NCBI GenBank assembly: GCA_907163375.1
Contig: CAJQUW010008610.1
Location: forward strand, 1-64,000
Reading direction: 5' to 3'
DNA length: 64,000 nt
DNA from: Prostheceraeus crozeri
Lineage: Eukaryota; Platyhelminthes; Polycladida; Euryleptidae
Shown in pieces: positions 22,684-34,995 of the stretch (position 1 is the stretch's first letter; every line of letters begins with the position of its first letter). The translations under genes were made by a program, and so were the position numbers. The notes beneath the pieces were generated by a model. The model saw only the letters and a list, made by a program, of their open reading frames with translations. It did not search any database and was not told where the DNA came from.

Positions 22684-25014
22684 TTAACTTGACCTGAATT
22701 CAGCATTCAGGGTTAGTTATCAGTTTGGGGATTCAGATTTACTTTGTGATGGTTACTTACATCATTCACAAGTTGGACTTACGAGAAATGTAAAAATTCT
22801 AGTTTGATAATGAAACTTGGCGGTGATTTCATGGTTTTATGAGAAGTCAAAAGTCAAAATGATTTTATTCCAAAAAAATTGGATAATCATAACATAATTG
22901 TAACATATCAAAATTGTACGTGTATTCCAGCACCAGGAAATATGACACCAAAGAAAAGCGTTGAGAAATGTTCATTAATAAAACCATCCCGGAAATGATA
23001 AATGAACCACTAGAAGTAGGCGGGGTAGCTCCTCAGGTCTCAGAGGGTGCAGAACTTCTTATTAAAATAGTATATGAAAACGGATTTTCCTCATGTCTCT
23101 GATGGTGCATTAATGTATGAGATTCACTCAGTTATTGTTTCACATTTGCGCGTGTAGCCGTGTTTTGCGATAAAAGACTGCAAATGCGAGTGTTTTTTGT
23201 ACATGATAGCGCGTTGCGGGTTAGCCCATATGATCAATCTTTCAGCATGAAACTAAAAATATTAGGCCTTAAGTTTATAAGCATTCGGCAACAAGCAATT
23301 AACCTATTTCAATGAAATGAAATGCATGCGAGGTTTTTTGTAGCAGTAGACATCATGAAATTGCTTCTTAATACAAAGGTATTGTGCCAAATATATATGG
23401 CTTTTGAAACGCTACTATCGTATGTTTAAGAAAGCTGAACGACGCTCACCGTCAAACCAGGTTAATCACGTTTTACATAAAATAAACTACCCCGAAGTTT
23501 TGACAGCGATTCTAGATGTAAAACTTAGTTCCACAATATCGGCCGGGTATGGAAAACTCAGGTCTGTGAGGGTTAAATATGTACCAAATCGATGACTTTT
23601 CAAGTGCGTTCTATGTATAATGCTGTCATTTTCACTGAAATTGTCTGACAAAAATATTCTATTTTTAACACAGTATGCTTAGAAATCTACAAATAGTTGC
23701 TTTCTGGCCAAAAACATAGCGCTGCTGATTCACATCGTTAATGATGATAATTTGAAATGTGATCATATATTTTTGAAATCCTTAAATTGAGGAGCTTGTG
23801 TAATTATGCTTCAGTATCGTACAGGATACGTTTTTCGACATAATTGTATGACATTTAATTACTTATATCAGGGATTCGACCTCGAAGTGGATTTTGATCC
23901 AGACTTGCGATCAATCGGATAAAGTAATGCGACTTCTCGTCTTTTGGCCTTAACTAGGTATAAAAAACACATGTGCAAATGCGCATTCGGTAATCTTCAT
24001 CAGTTTCGAACATTTTTAGAGTTTTTGATACCCAGTCAAGGCCAGTAGTTGCATTACTTAAAAGTAAAAATAACCAAGTTGAAACTAGTCATGACCACTG
24101 AATTTAAACGAGTAATCAGACAGCCTAATCACAGAAGATATTCTCCACTCATAATTTTGTATGTTTTTTTCATCTGATTTGTTCCATTACGCTTACTTGT
24201 CAATTTCCTAATAAAAGAAGTAGTGAAATATTAGAAATAAATGTTATGACTAAATCTTGCTGTTAAGAGCAATGTTCAACAGAATAGCAATAAGTAACGG
24301 TACCACACTCGGTCGTTCATAAAAACTGCGGGATTTGTAAAATTCCATAAGGCAAGAATCCGATGTACCTGTAATGAACTGTTCATTTTTAACGGTTGTC
24401 CGACATGAAACTGAGATTATAGTAGACCGCCAACTGGGGTGTGGCACACCCCAGGATCAATAAAATCCCTCCATGGTATGAAATTGAATAATCGTCATGT
24501 TTTCAATTACTTTTTGATTCTTACGTAACATACATTTTAAGCAAAATATTCCAAGTCATAGATATCGGACGAATGTTTAGTACATAGATATTTCATCAAA
24601 TGAAAACTATTGAAATCATTTTTATAATTATTTATGTCATGAAAATGACTATTTTAATTGTATCAAAATAATTTAATTGCTTCAATCGCCTTGAATTGTC
24701 AATAGCAGTCACTTCTTAACTGTCAAACTTGTGTAGTCATGGACAATTACTTAGGCCGATAAAGCTAATAGTTATCTGCCGTAAACCTAATAATCAGACA
24801 TGCATAAAATATTTGAAAGTTTGAATATTCAAAATTATCTTGGTAGACATGTGGGCCTAATACATATCATGGAAGATTCAATATGAAACGCTGATTATGA
24901 ATGTAAGTATAAAAAAGATTTTTTTTAGTAAGGAATCTGTAATTCAAACAAATGATACACTAGAGAAGTTGTTTTAATTTTGAAATGTAATTATTCTTAA
25001 GCAGCATAATTTAA
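22684..25014. other. Non-coding flank shared by the two piggyBac copies
   Basis: This 2.3 kb outside the piggyBac end is nearly identical to 38,384-40,720. Short frames kept in both copies (for example 23,404-23,595 plus and 24,250-24,447 minus) match nothing I recognise; their preservation follows from recent duplication. Confidence 0.6.
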
Positions 25015-25550
25015 ATGATAAAGTAGAATGAATTCAGCCAAGCTGCTGATTATATTTTATTATAATTTGTAAATTTTCGCCGGTATAACGGCCTGTTCAC
25101 ATATCAAAGAATCAAGGACACAAATTTCAAATATCATCAATGTGAGAGTCAAAGAACACAAGACTCAGAAGAGCTCTAGTGTATTCAAACATAAAGAAAC
25201 ATGCTCTCCCCATTCAGTCTTCCCATTTTCAGTAAAAATTTTGGCTTCCGATATCAATGCCATCAATCTGAGGTTCAGGGAAGCTATGTTAATAGAATCC
25301 ATGAAACCTGCCCTGAACAACAAGGATGAGTGCAGAGCCTACCAATCGTTGATGTTCTGATATCTTGATGCGTGCGTATACTTAAGTGCCATTGAATTTT
25401 TGATAATTTTGATATCTTCATATTTTGATGATATTTGAAATTTGTGTCCTAGATTCTTTGATATGTGAACAGGCCGTTATACCGGCGAAAATTTGTAAAT
25501 TAAAATAAAATATAATCAGCAGCTTGGCTTAATTCATTTTACTTTATCAT
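25015..25550. repeat. 126-bp inverted repeat around an endonuclease fragment
   Basis: The arms 25,015-25,140 and 25,425-25,550 are inverse complements with few mismatches (shared words GCCGGTATAACGGCC and TTGATATGTGAACAGG). They flank a 284-bp centre holding the GIY-YIG-like fragment. Only the left arm is present at the matching end of the second segmental copy (~40,722-40,846). Confidence 0.9.
25142..25360 (+). pseudogene. GIY-YIG endonuclease C-terminal part, Penelope-like element
   Basis: A 72-codon open frame reads RVKEHKTQKSSSVFKHKETC, later FSVKIL, LRFREAMLIESMKPALN. This is the typical second half of the GIY-YIG nuclease domain joined to Penelope-like reverse transcriptases: R..EH, SS..KH..C, L.I.EA..I....P.LN. 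The catalytic GIY and YIG strands are absent, so the piece cannot work alone. It lies about 0.5 kb upstream of a matching reverse transcriptase fragment, the reverse of the usual order. This could reflect tandem or rearranged insertion, or an unusual N-terminal endonuclease layout. Confidence 0.65.
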
Positions 25551-25637
25551 GTTTTAATTTTGTTTTCTTCCGCTCTCTGGATTCTTCGAATTTTTAACCG
25601 TGCCGTGATTTAATTTAATTGCATTTCATGTCATGGA
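25551..25637 (+). repeat. Short dispersed repeat
   Basis: GTTTTAATTTTGTTTTCTTC and about 85 following bases recur with a few mismatches at 30,917-31,010. The leading words CTAGAGAAGTTGTTTTAATTTT also occur at about 24,960 and 40,668, so this is the end of a repeat family. Confidence 0.7.
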
Positions 25638-25834
25638 TAAGATTTAATGAGAAACGCATTAGCGTGCGTACATCTTGTTATATTGATATTATAAAAGTTT
25701 GCATCAGACTGCGATAAAACATCACCGGACTCACTTTGGAGAAATTCGTGTTGTTTCATGCACAGTTCTTGCAACAAGGGACAATAATTGTGCTATCATC
25801 CAAATATTCTCGAACTGTGGCTAACTTATTCCTA

Positions 25835-26905
25835 GAACGAATGTAACTACTAAAAGAAAAGATGAAAAACTTCCAAAATTATATTAGACACCAAAATTAC
25901 ATAAAAATCCCTTCAAATTTCGCTTTATAGCTGGTGCTAGCCACTGTACTACTAAGCAACTTTCCAATAAGATTAACAAAGGTTTGTCTGCTATCAGAGA
26001 CCATTTTAGGAAGTTCTGCAACGCAATTCATAGTAATAGTGGTATTGACTGCATAGTATCGTCCGTTGAATTCCTCAATAAAATTCAAAACATTACAGCA
26101 TGTGACGAACAGATTTTTGATTTTTCCACTTTGTACACCATTCTGGATCATAAAGATGTTTTTACTCACATTTCCGACCTGCTTGAATTATTTTTCAACG
26201 ATTCTAATAGGAAATATTTGTGTATAGGTTTTGAAAGAAGCTTCTTATATGATGTCAGGTATCAAGTTTGCAGTGTGTTCACTAAGGATAAATTTAATGA
26301 AGTCACTGAGTTCATTACAAACGAAGCTTTCGCTACATTCGGTGGTTTAGTCTTTCAACAAGTAAGAGGCATTCCTATGGGTGGCAATTGCAGTCCTCTT
26401 CTTGCAGATTTATTTCTTTTTCTCGCATATTGAGAAATTGTTTTTATGACTTATTTAATGAAGAATCAGAAATACGGTCTAGCTAGATCATTATGTAATT
26501 CTTCTAGATACATCGACGATTTATGTATTATTAATTACATAAAGAATCGATTCCTTTACACCATTGATTTACTCATCTAGTCTAGAAGCCAACACGGGGA
26601 GCAACAACAAGCAAGTAGAATATCGTGATAATAATATAAAAATCACAGACTGCGGCACAATTACATCTGTTTTTCATAAAGTCGACCACTTTAATTTCCC
26701 TGTCACTCTTTTAACATTTTCACAAAACTTGCCCTACAGAACACGAGCTAGAGTGTTTGCTGGACAAGTTTTAAGATTTGGGCGTATCTGTACATTGGAA
26801 AAAGATTTCATCGAAAAAGTCAATTATACAGCTACTACTACTCTCATTAAGAGATAACACGACAGCGTAGATATCAAGCAAAGTGCTGAGAAGCAGCTGC
26901 ATAAA
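25835..26905 (+). pseudogene. Penelope-like reverse transcriptase fragment
   Basis: The frame begins around KRKDEKLPKLY, then a TAG where the family has Trp (LY-W-PKLHK), then TPKLHKNPFKFRFIAG. It continues with the first catalytic Asp in FDFSTLYTILDH (~26,115-26,150), GIPMGGNCSPLLADLFLF (~26,370-26,425) and, past an in-frame TGA (26,431-26,433), the YIDD box (26,509-26,520). A shift near 26,560 leads to VEYRDNNIKITD, KVDHFNFPV and GQVLRFGRIC. The order matches the Penelope-type RT subfamily with the GIPMG box. The product would copy element RNA at the target site. Two stops and one shift make it inactive. The 5' portion is missing. Confidence 0.82.
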
Positions 26906-29849
26906 CATGGTGAGACTTTATTGAAATGCGGATAATTCTCTGCTAAGCAGCTTCTTAATAATTGCGCGTGCTTTCATTGATTTAATTAATTCCGAGGCTG
27001 CTTTAGCGTGAGCCCCGCTTGGGTGAGTAGGGGGTGAAACGCGAATCCTTACCCAAGTTCCTGCTGATGACCTCAATTGCACATCTTTTTGATTAGGCAA
27101 TCTGTTTTAGTTGTTCTTTCCTTTAACTTGTAGGGAACGCTACATATGAGTCCTATGATGGATCAAATTCTTTTCACTTATCGCTATCTTCCCCTCAATC
27201 AAAGCATTGAGTTTCATTCTGATGCAATCCTGACATCTGTAAGCATTTGAGCGTTCAGATCTGAAGATTCAGATTTATTCATCATACAAGCAAATGATGC
27301 AATGACTGCAAAGCCCAACACATACATGTAGTGGTCGTGATAATAATTCTTAATAAAATGTGCATCTTTTTAAATTTAATCATGAATAAGATGAAAGACA
27401 CTGAATTTACTGATAAAACATCCTCTCCTTCAAACTTCAGATTTCAAATGCACATCTTGTATATACATGAATCCAATCACCTTTGGAACTGCTTCTTAAT
27501 ATTAATAGGTGACATCGTTATATAATTGTCAATTTTAATATATCTATGAAAACATTGAACACTCTTTTAGGAATTGATAAGTTACACATTGACTTGAATT
27601 AATGTTTCTATGTGTTCCAATAAGAACGGAACATTTAAATTGGACATTATGCTTGCTATTTGATTTATAGAATCATGCCGCTATGATAGTTCGCTTGTGA
27701 AAGGCCTGCCATTTCAACTGTTGTGATATTATGTACTCTATATGATGATACTTTGTGTAATGATATTTCTGATGGTGGTCTGCCTTTAAGATGTTCTTTT
27801 AAGAGAGTGACGACTGGCGGTCAGATAACGATATTTACGCCCTATACACTTATTGTCGACAATTCTTAGAATTCACTTCACCTTGACAACCAGTATCTAA
27901 GGACCAGTGTTCAATAGATAAATGAGGATGTTTACCGTCTCCGTTGCTATAGATCCACGTCGTCTGTCTGAAGATTTGGTTCAATTAGCAGCAATGAATT
28001 TAATAAGACTGAACTCTCAATTGTTGAATTCATAGCGTCGTATATAACTTATATGACTGCTTTGGACGACATTTTGCTGTAATATTCCAAAGGGACAAAT
28101 GTCTCATGTCTGTCGTTCACATCAAGTCAAAAAACAATAGCTGCTATTGGGGATGTGTGCGGTGCACAGAAATGTATAAATTTCGATCAATTGATGCTTT
28201 ACTGTGAAGTTTCAATCACAATTATCTCATTGTATCTGTTATCTTGGTCACAACAAATTGGAGGGGGAAATATTTCAAGCTTACATTATAATTCATCCAA
28301 CCAGGAGAATAGTATTCAATTCTATTCATCAATTCAAACTTTAAAATTCTATATTGTGAAAATGGAACCACGAGCTTGAAAATCACGACCATGTCATAAA
28401 ACAGCCGATGCATTTCCTGATGTTGAGAGAAAGTGTGAAAATGGTGACAAAAATGAGATAATTCAAGTTCATAACAAATCATTTTTGTCCACGAACCACG
28501 AAATCCCAATTCCCGCGACCTCAGACTTCAAAATCTCAAAGTGAATACTGTGGTGTACTCTGCTGTTGCTTCTCTTATTAAGACACAGACTATCTTGGCA
28601 TAAGAACGGCCAGTGATCCATCCGGAAGACTTTCTTCGGCCTCCGGTGGCATTATCGCACCACAGAGAGACTGCTTGAAGCCGAGTAATGTCGAGATCTT
28701 GATCTTCCTGCACAGTAATATCCAGATAACGTGACATTGCCTCGAATCTTTCTACATTTCCTGATGCGTTCAGACAATTAGAAAAAGAATCAGAAATATA
28801 CTCTTCCTTTGCTGTAGAGGACCAACATCATTTTAAAAGAATCAATTAAAACCCAACGTTTCGTCTGCGAGTTTAGCCAGTAATTTAATCGTTGAAATTT
28901 TTCATTACTTTTGTCACATTTCTGTTTTCATAAGAATTCCTGAGCTATCATTGAGACGTACGGATTAAGTCTGATGACAGCCACTTGTAAGTGCTGGCAA
29001 AATAGAATTCAATGAGGTCTTTGCAATTCCGCTTCAAATTCTTTAGCATTACTAGAATTTTCCTGATACTCTATAAAATTTGCGCTGAATTAGAAAAGAT
29101 GAATGTTTAATATGAAAGATAGAGAACCTTCCTACAAGATTTTGAAGCTCTAAGTGACTATCTCGCGACAATCTAGAATGCAAAACAAAAGATATTTCGC
29201 TTGAATATATTTTCCTTGAGGGCAACTTTTTAAAATGTTCTGCGAACCAAACGGTGCAGCGGTGTGGGCAAGTACGGCTGGCGCACAGCCCTAGTTGCTA
29301 TTAATCGTAGCAAATCAAGATTATTTCCAGCAGAAATAGCATTAAATTCTGAAATGATTGCTGCATGTGACGGTGTAGACAAAGGAAATTTCGACGTATT
29401 TTATCCCATCAGATATAGTAGAGAGCTGAGCTGGCTGGTAAATCCAGAGACCTCAGTAGGCGGACAGTGGGACGCACGTCAGTTGGTGGTTAGAAGAGAA
29501 GAGAGAGAAATATAGATTCATTCAAATGAAAATCAGGAATTGCATGAAATCAGGTCAACTTGTACAAGTTATTCACAAGCAAAGTTGACAAGACTGCGAA
29601 ACTGTTCTGTCTACGCTTCGTGGATGAAAATTCAACACGTATTCGATCGTTCGCGGTTGGGTGTGCGGTGGTGTCAAAAAGGGGATGATCGGGATGATAG
29701 CATTTCTCATAAAACTTGTTGAAAATGGTTCGTCGACGATTGATAAAGCAGGCAAGTGTGTTACAACGATTACAATCCTAAGTACTTCTGAAATTACTCT
29801 CTCTCTCTCTCAGCCCTTCTAAAAAATATTTTCTTACCATATTGCAAAG
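26906..29849. other. No confident gene
   Basis: AT-rich sequence with short frames. A minus-strand frame at 28,528-28,737 (WITGRSYAKIVCVLIREAT) is the most protein-like, but I cannot name it. A (CT)n run is at about 29,797-29,812. Confidence 0.35.
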
Positions 29850-30110
29850 GTTATTCAAGGTTCAATATACCAAATAGCGGCAAACTATAGAGAAATGGAC
29901 TCTCAATATTGGCTGTAAAAACACTCCACAATTCATCATGAATGAGTACAGGTTTCAACACTCTCAAGATACACAATTTACGAGAACATTTCAATTCTAA
30001 CTCATGAAAGTGAGTTGTCCACTTTAAATTGCTAGTCCACGTCACACTTAGGACTTTCAGTTCATCGTCAACATCAATAGGAACTGACGCAAGAATCTAT
30101 GGCAAACATG
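29850..30110 (-). pseudogene. LINE reverse transcriptase thumb fragment
   Basis: On the minus strand VDDELKVLSVTWTSNLKW is followed by THFHELELKCSRKLCILRV and later LWSVFTANIESPFLYSLP. This matches the region after the RT palm in CR1/Jockey-type LINEs: LGVt.D..LkW..H...l..Ka...l..LR.L.....l...Y.a.i.p...Y. Catalytic boxes are absent. It is an isolated 5'- and 3'-truncated relic. Confidence 0.7.
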
Positions 30111-31351
30111 GCAGCCTGAATCAGTTGCCCTTTTAGGCCTACTGAGTTGAAGCGGACTAACGAATCGATTTTTTAACTAACTTTTCCAATAATTCTTCGC
30201 ACCGCATCACCTGACTATTTCTGATTGGTTCTTAAAGGATTAACTTTTTCTCATTGTTGCAGATACACTTCTGAGTTCTTTAGAATTAAGAAGATCATCT
30301 AATCGTCCTTAACACAGACTTCTCCAAAAGTATCGGCATTCGTTCTGGATGTTCCCGGAACACTGTTCCGACATACTTCCCCTTTCGGTGTTTCACAACT
30401 TCGATCCAAGAGCGATTCTAGAGAAGTTTCCTGTCCAGATGCTAGCATTAAGAAGTCTATGCGCAGTGTTGTCAATCTTTGATGTTCTATGTTTATTGAA
30501 TCATGCTGAACAACCTGCTATGATCACGATTGATGGATGGAAATTACATGTCAATCGGTTCGATATCTTGAATTCACGATTGGATATACTCAGGATTTCA
30601 GCTTACACTCGTTTCTCTCTGACAGTTCTCAATATTCAGACTTCAAACTTTGCAAACAAAAACTTATGGGTATTTTGCATTTGTGTACAAAAAATCAGCT
30701 GAATCGAATGGAAAAAGACCAAATTACAAGTGTTTAGTTTCCGGGACTTTTTTGGGACACCCGGCATAACTTTACTGTCAATTAACTGATATCATTTATA
30801 TAAACACGCAACCTTCTCTTTGCTAGGGCATGCACCTCTATGTTTTAAGTATTAACTCAAATTTATGTGCTCTGGACTTTAAGAAACCTAATTAATGACA
30901 CCATTTTCCACTAGAGAAGTTGTTTTAATTTTGTTTTCTTCCGCTCCTTAAATTCTTCGAATTTTTAACCGTGACGGGATTTAATTTAATTCCATTTCAT
31001 TTCATGGAAAAAATTTGACAATTTTATCAATTTGGTAGCTTAAAATATTGGATTACTTCTAATTAGGTCCTAATGACAAATAAAACGTCCATGAATAACG
31101 TCTCTTAGAATTCAATAGCGAAATGACTCACGTTATACACAGCGATTGACTGTTCGCGTAAAACAAGAACCTATCTAGAATCCTAAATTTTCTGTATGAA
31201 TGATGTAAAATCGATCGTGTTTAGTGTCTCATTCGTACTTAGTCATCAATAAAGCATAATAATCTAGGATAATCGTTCATTGGATTAACCAAAGTAGAAT
31301 AAGCACTGACTAATTACGCAACCTTGTAATATGTGCTTCATTCTGTTTCAG
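30111..31351. other. Non-coding, with a mariner-like terminus
   Basis: GGGACACCCGGCATAA at about 30,757-30,772 looks like the outer end of a mariner-type inverted repeat (consensus GGGACACCCTGTA). No transposase is recognised beside it. The dispersed repeat of 25,551 recurs at 30,917-31,010. Confidence 0.4.
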
Positions 31352-33172
31352 TTGTCGCGATTGGAAGCTATGATTCAAGGTGTGGATGAGTCATCAAAGA
31401 AGATGAGATCGACTATTCCAAAGTGCTTATGTACATTAAGTCCAAAAACCTCTACCAGTGAACAATCAACGATTAACAAAACAACCAGGGCGGTGTTTCG
31501 GTTAATAGCCCCTGATGAAGTATTTCAATATTATACACGGGAAGCTACAACGAAATCAACGAAAAAACCTCTGGCTTCAATACATCCTCGATTAAACCAG
31601 TTGGTGACGACAGGTTGTGACGTCAAAGTGATGCTGACAAAGATCTTGACGTCAACGCCGATTAACTTATTTTGTTCTGTTGTCACGTGTTGTTGAACAG
31701 AATTTTCCGGTGTCTTAAGTGAAATCGGGCCTTGGCTATTTTTCTAACTTTTAGCAACTTGCTACAGATCGTCATATTTCTTCCAAAATTCTTCTAGTTC
31801 AGTTTTGGTGCACTCGTGACTGTGACAGTTACAACTGTGATTCTACTTTAGTAAATTTTATTTTATTTAACGCATTAACTACGATGAGTATGTTGATCAA
31901 GTGACTGATTTCTCTGGAAAATCAGGTTTACGTAATTGTCTTCATTTTGTACATCTGAGATGCATGTTTAGTTTTATTACTGGTACTGCAAACCCTCAAC
32001 TTTTGTTGTTATGATTGTTAAGCCACTCGTTTCTCTGTAAAATCATGCTGACGTAATTGTTTATTTTACTGTACACTTCAACTGCAAGTATAGTTTTATT
32101 ACTGGTACTCAGAACCCTCAACTTTTAATATAATTGTTAAACGACTAGTTTCTTTGTAAAATCAGGCTGACGTAATTGTTTTTATATTGGATACCTGAGA
32201 TGCATGATTAGTTTTATTACTGGTACTCAGAACCCTCAACTTTTGTTATTATCATAACTGTTTAGATTTCTGTAATTCAATTTTTCTCAAATTAAATCTC
32301 GGCATTTGCATGATATTATTTTCCATCCTGCTTTAAGGGCAATTTCGTTGTGAAGTAGCAATCGATTTTTATTTTGAGGACATGTCAGTAAGAAATAGAC
32401 TTAACAAAAAAGACAGTACTCATCAGTGCTTGTCCGGATGTATTCAACAATTGATTCCGAAAGGTAGATAGTGGCCCTTGCACCGCGGTTATTTATTCGA
32501 TATCCTGTTATCTTGGTTATGGATAGCTAACGTATCTCCGCAGATAGTGGCCCTTACACCGCGGTTATTTATTTGATATCCTGTTATCTTGGTTATGAAT
32601 ATCTACCGGTACTCTGCAGCGATTAGTATCCTTCGTTGATAGCCGTCGGATATCACCTAACAGTAAGGAGGTGTATTACGGTGATCCGCTGATAACGGAC
32701 GCTACACCGTGGTAGTCCGCAGGTATCCGTCGGATCTCATAGTGTTATCCACAGATATCAGAAGGATACCTGAGGTACATCCTCTGCGGTTAAATTTTGT
32801 CGTACGAAAAAACGCCGTTTAATCCGCGGATAGTTCCATTCAGTCTTAGAAACGGTTAAGATACGGATATCCTACAGAGCTTCCCTTGCTCGGTGGGTAC
32901 TTAATCACACCTGACAAATTGGCCTACTTGAGAGTTGATATTCTTGAGATCTAGTTAACATATCTGGTATCCATTGGTACCAATTTTGCACATATTTGGT
33001 ACCCTTTACTGCCATTGTTTATAATATTTCATTTCCAGGTGTGTTGCAGAAATGCTCTACAGTGCAGCCCGAACGGTTTCCTACATTGTGGAAAGAAGTC
33101 AAGGCTTCGTTAAATCAGTGTTTCAGAGAAAGGAATAGGAACAAGAAGGCATCAAACATTGAAACATTTTGA
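31352..33172 (+). CDS. BEN-domain protein, last two exons
   Basis: Exon 1 starts after TTCTGTTTCAG at 31,352 in phase 0 (LSRLEAMIQGVDESSKKMRS) and reads through TINKTTRAVFRLIAPDEVFQ and KKPLASIHPRLNQLV. A donor at ACAG|GTTGTG (exon end 31,613) leaves phase 1. The next acceptor ATTTCCAG (exon start 33,039) restores the frame: VLQKCSTVQPERFPTLWKEV, then KASLNQCFRERNR, stop TGA 33,170-33,172. The combined pattern of a hydrophobic helix with V/LF, a TKKPL turn, a VLQK..P segment and a closing aln.kCR..R helix is that of a BEN domain, a DNA-binding module of chromatin regulators and some transposon and viral proteins. The donor is not a strong consensus, so the boundary is inferred from phase. Earlier exons were not found. 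Confidence 0.5.
31895..32250. repeat. Tandem ~120-bp repeat, three copies
   Basis: TTTTATTACTGGTACT recurs at about 31,974, 32,092 and 32,213, together with TTTCTCTGTAAAATCA and GACGTAATTGT. It lies inside the putative BEN intron. Confidence 0.85.
32463..32620. repeat. Tandem ~76-bp repeat, two copies
   Basis: GATAGTGGCCCTT.CACCGCGG and the following GATATCCTGTTATCTTGGTT occur twice about 76 bp apart. Related TATCCGTCGGAT words continue to about 32,900. Confidence 0.8.
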
Positions 33173-34072
33173 AAAGTTCAGACTTCCAAATTATACATGA
33201 TGTTTTTGTAATGTTTCGTCTTTATTGCTCATTGAAAGTGATTAAACTGATTACACTTTATAGATAGCCTTCCCAGTGCAATTGACTGCATGAAAACTTG
33301 TCATCGAGTTGGTGGCATAACGTTACTTCTCAGTGTTTAATTGTCACTAAATTGGTCTTCTTCATTTATATGTAATTCAGTCGATGGAATTAATTGCTTT
33401 TGCGTAAAAACGAATATACTGTCGTAATTTGAGTCACAATATATGGATGGGTTCTCTGTTATGACAATCATGTACTACCGGTATCTACTTAGTCTGAGGG
33501 AGGAGTGTGCAGTCACAGCCACTGGTTGACTGGATTATCATCACCTCGTTAGAATTCAATAATAATCAATAACTTGATACAGTAGCATGTAACACAATAA
33601 CTGGAATTCAGTAATATTTTGCTGAATACATTTTAAGCATATTCATCACTCAAAAATTTTAAATTGATAAGATTTCAATACCGCGTTGAACCAGCCCTTG
33701 CTCCCAAGACTATGAATTCACTGTCATATATATTCAGTCAGTATTTAACAGAATTCTGTGGTGATTATTTTGCACCATACATTTTAATTGGCTTTAGGTT
33801 GATGGCTTTTACTTTAACTACAACCAAGTCTTCTGTGAGTTCCTCGCACAAGGACTTACAGTCGTTGGCAGTTTAGCACTAATTTATATCGAAGGATCAT
33901 ATCAAAAGTAACGGGCACTATAACAGATCTTGGGTCTTCATATGGGTCTCTAAATTAGTTGAGACAACTAAGAAGTATCTCAGTCTTGGTGAATTCATTG
34001 GTCATGCTTATTTGCGAATGATTGTAGAACTTAAATTCAAAAATTAAATACCGTGACTACAGCCTAGAAATA
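33173..34072. other. No gene recognised
   Basis: AT-rich sequence between the BEN coding region and the Tigger relic, with no coding signal I can name. Confidence 0.4.
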
Positions 34073-34101
34073 CAGTAGTGTTCGGATTTAGTAACATGCC
34101 A
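34048..34101. repeat. Tigger end plus flank, repeated at 40,860-40,913
   Basis: TACCGTGACTACAGCC and the following TIR CAGTAGTGTTCGGATTTAG are identical at both sites. Because the 24 bases outside the TIR are shared too, the second site is a copied fragment and not an independent insertion. Confidence 0.85.
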
Positions 34102-34995
34102 TCGTGCAGGTAAAATATGTCACTAAATCCAAATTGTTACTAAACCCGAATTTTCAAAAATCATGTCACTGATGATATTTCAATGAAGTAATGGTACAAA
34201 GATTCAATCAATAGCAAGAATATGACCAATTAGTGTTACTAGAAGCATAAACACTATAGGATATATACGCAGTTACTACAGAAAATAATGCATAGCACAT
34301 GTAGTAAAGAGGAATTAAAAGCGATCCTTAACTTCCGACACACTTCCATTTCAATGCTTACTTGAGGAAGGAATCCAATGTGGACTGTCGCTTCTTGTCA
34401 AGGCCACGGCGAACAACATGGCTTTTGAATTTGTTCAATTCAAAAATGAAAGGGGCACCGTCTTCGTCGTCACGAAAATATCGGACAAGTGTATCAGTGC
34501 TGCTCAGAGCCTCATTCTCTGTAACGTTTTGAACGCTACATTTCTGATCAGAGTCATCACTTGCCGTATCTGGATGAAGAACACTTTGAATTATCTGCTC
34601 GTCACTGAGAGTTTCTGTTGTGATCACATTATGGTCAAAGTCAACATATTCATCGAAATTGAAGTCTCCGTAAACCAAACGCAGGCGTTCCCAAATGTTA
34701 TCAGGAATGTTTTGTTGTATGACCGTCTCATCTTGAACGATCTCATGTGAGCACATTGGTTGCACTTCTTCCTCATGAAACCCTACATGGTGAAAACAGT
34801 TTTTAATCGTTTCACTTGACAGAGTCTGCTATGAGCTATGCAGCATGGTGACTGCTTCGCACAGATCAATCGCGAATTTTTGACCAAGGTCATGTGCGTC
34901 AATCTTTCGATTTACGAGTTTCAATTTGTATTGGTATTTGAGATTTCTAATCACACCTACATCCATAGGTTGTGTTATGTTATCGCAGATATAAA
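34073..34995 (-). pseudogene. pogo/Tigger transposase, C-terminal relic with one element end
   Basis: The minus strand reads TQPMDVGVIRNLKYQYK, carrying the third acid of the DDE_1 catalytic triad (~34,935-34,985), then KFAIDLCEAVTMLHSS, an in-frame TAG (34,829-34,831), and TLSSETIKNCFHHVGF. It runs to KKRQSTLDSFLK and a stop near 34,358. This is the standard C-terminal order of CENP-B-like pogo/Tigger transposases. The stop sits where the family normally has Trp. The element end CAGTAGTGTTCGG at 34,073 is preceded by TA, the family's target dinucleotide. Everything upstream of about 34,995 (first two catalytic acids, DNA-binding domain) is missing. Confidence 0.88.

Larger units (their letters stand above)
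21041..25139 (+). repeat. 4.1-kb segmental duplication, copy 1
   Basis: It is collinear with 36,745-40,846 at very high identity. The repeat begins inside the piggyBac coding region and continues about 2.46 kb beyond the TTAA target site, so it arose by segmental duplication and not by transposition. Confidence 0.93.

Noticed and set aside
29797-29812. (CT)n run
   Set aside because: A short ordinary microsatellite.
30349-30702. 117-codon plus-strand frame
   Set aside because: No recognisable domain, start context or splice signal, and no matching copy in the window.
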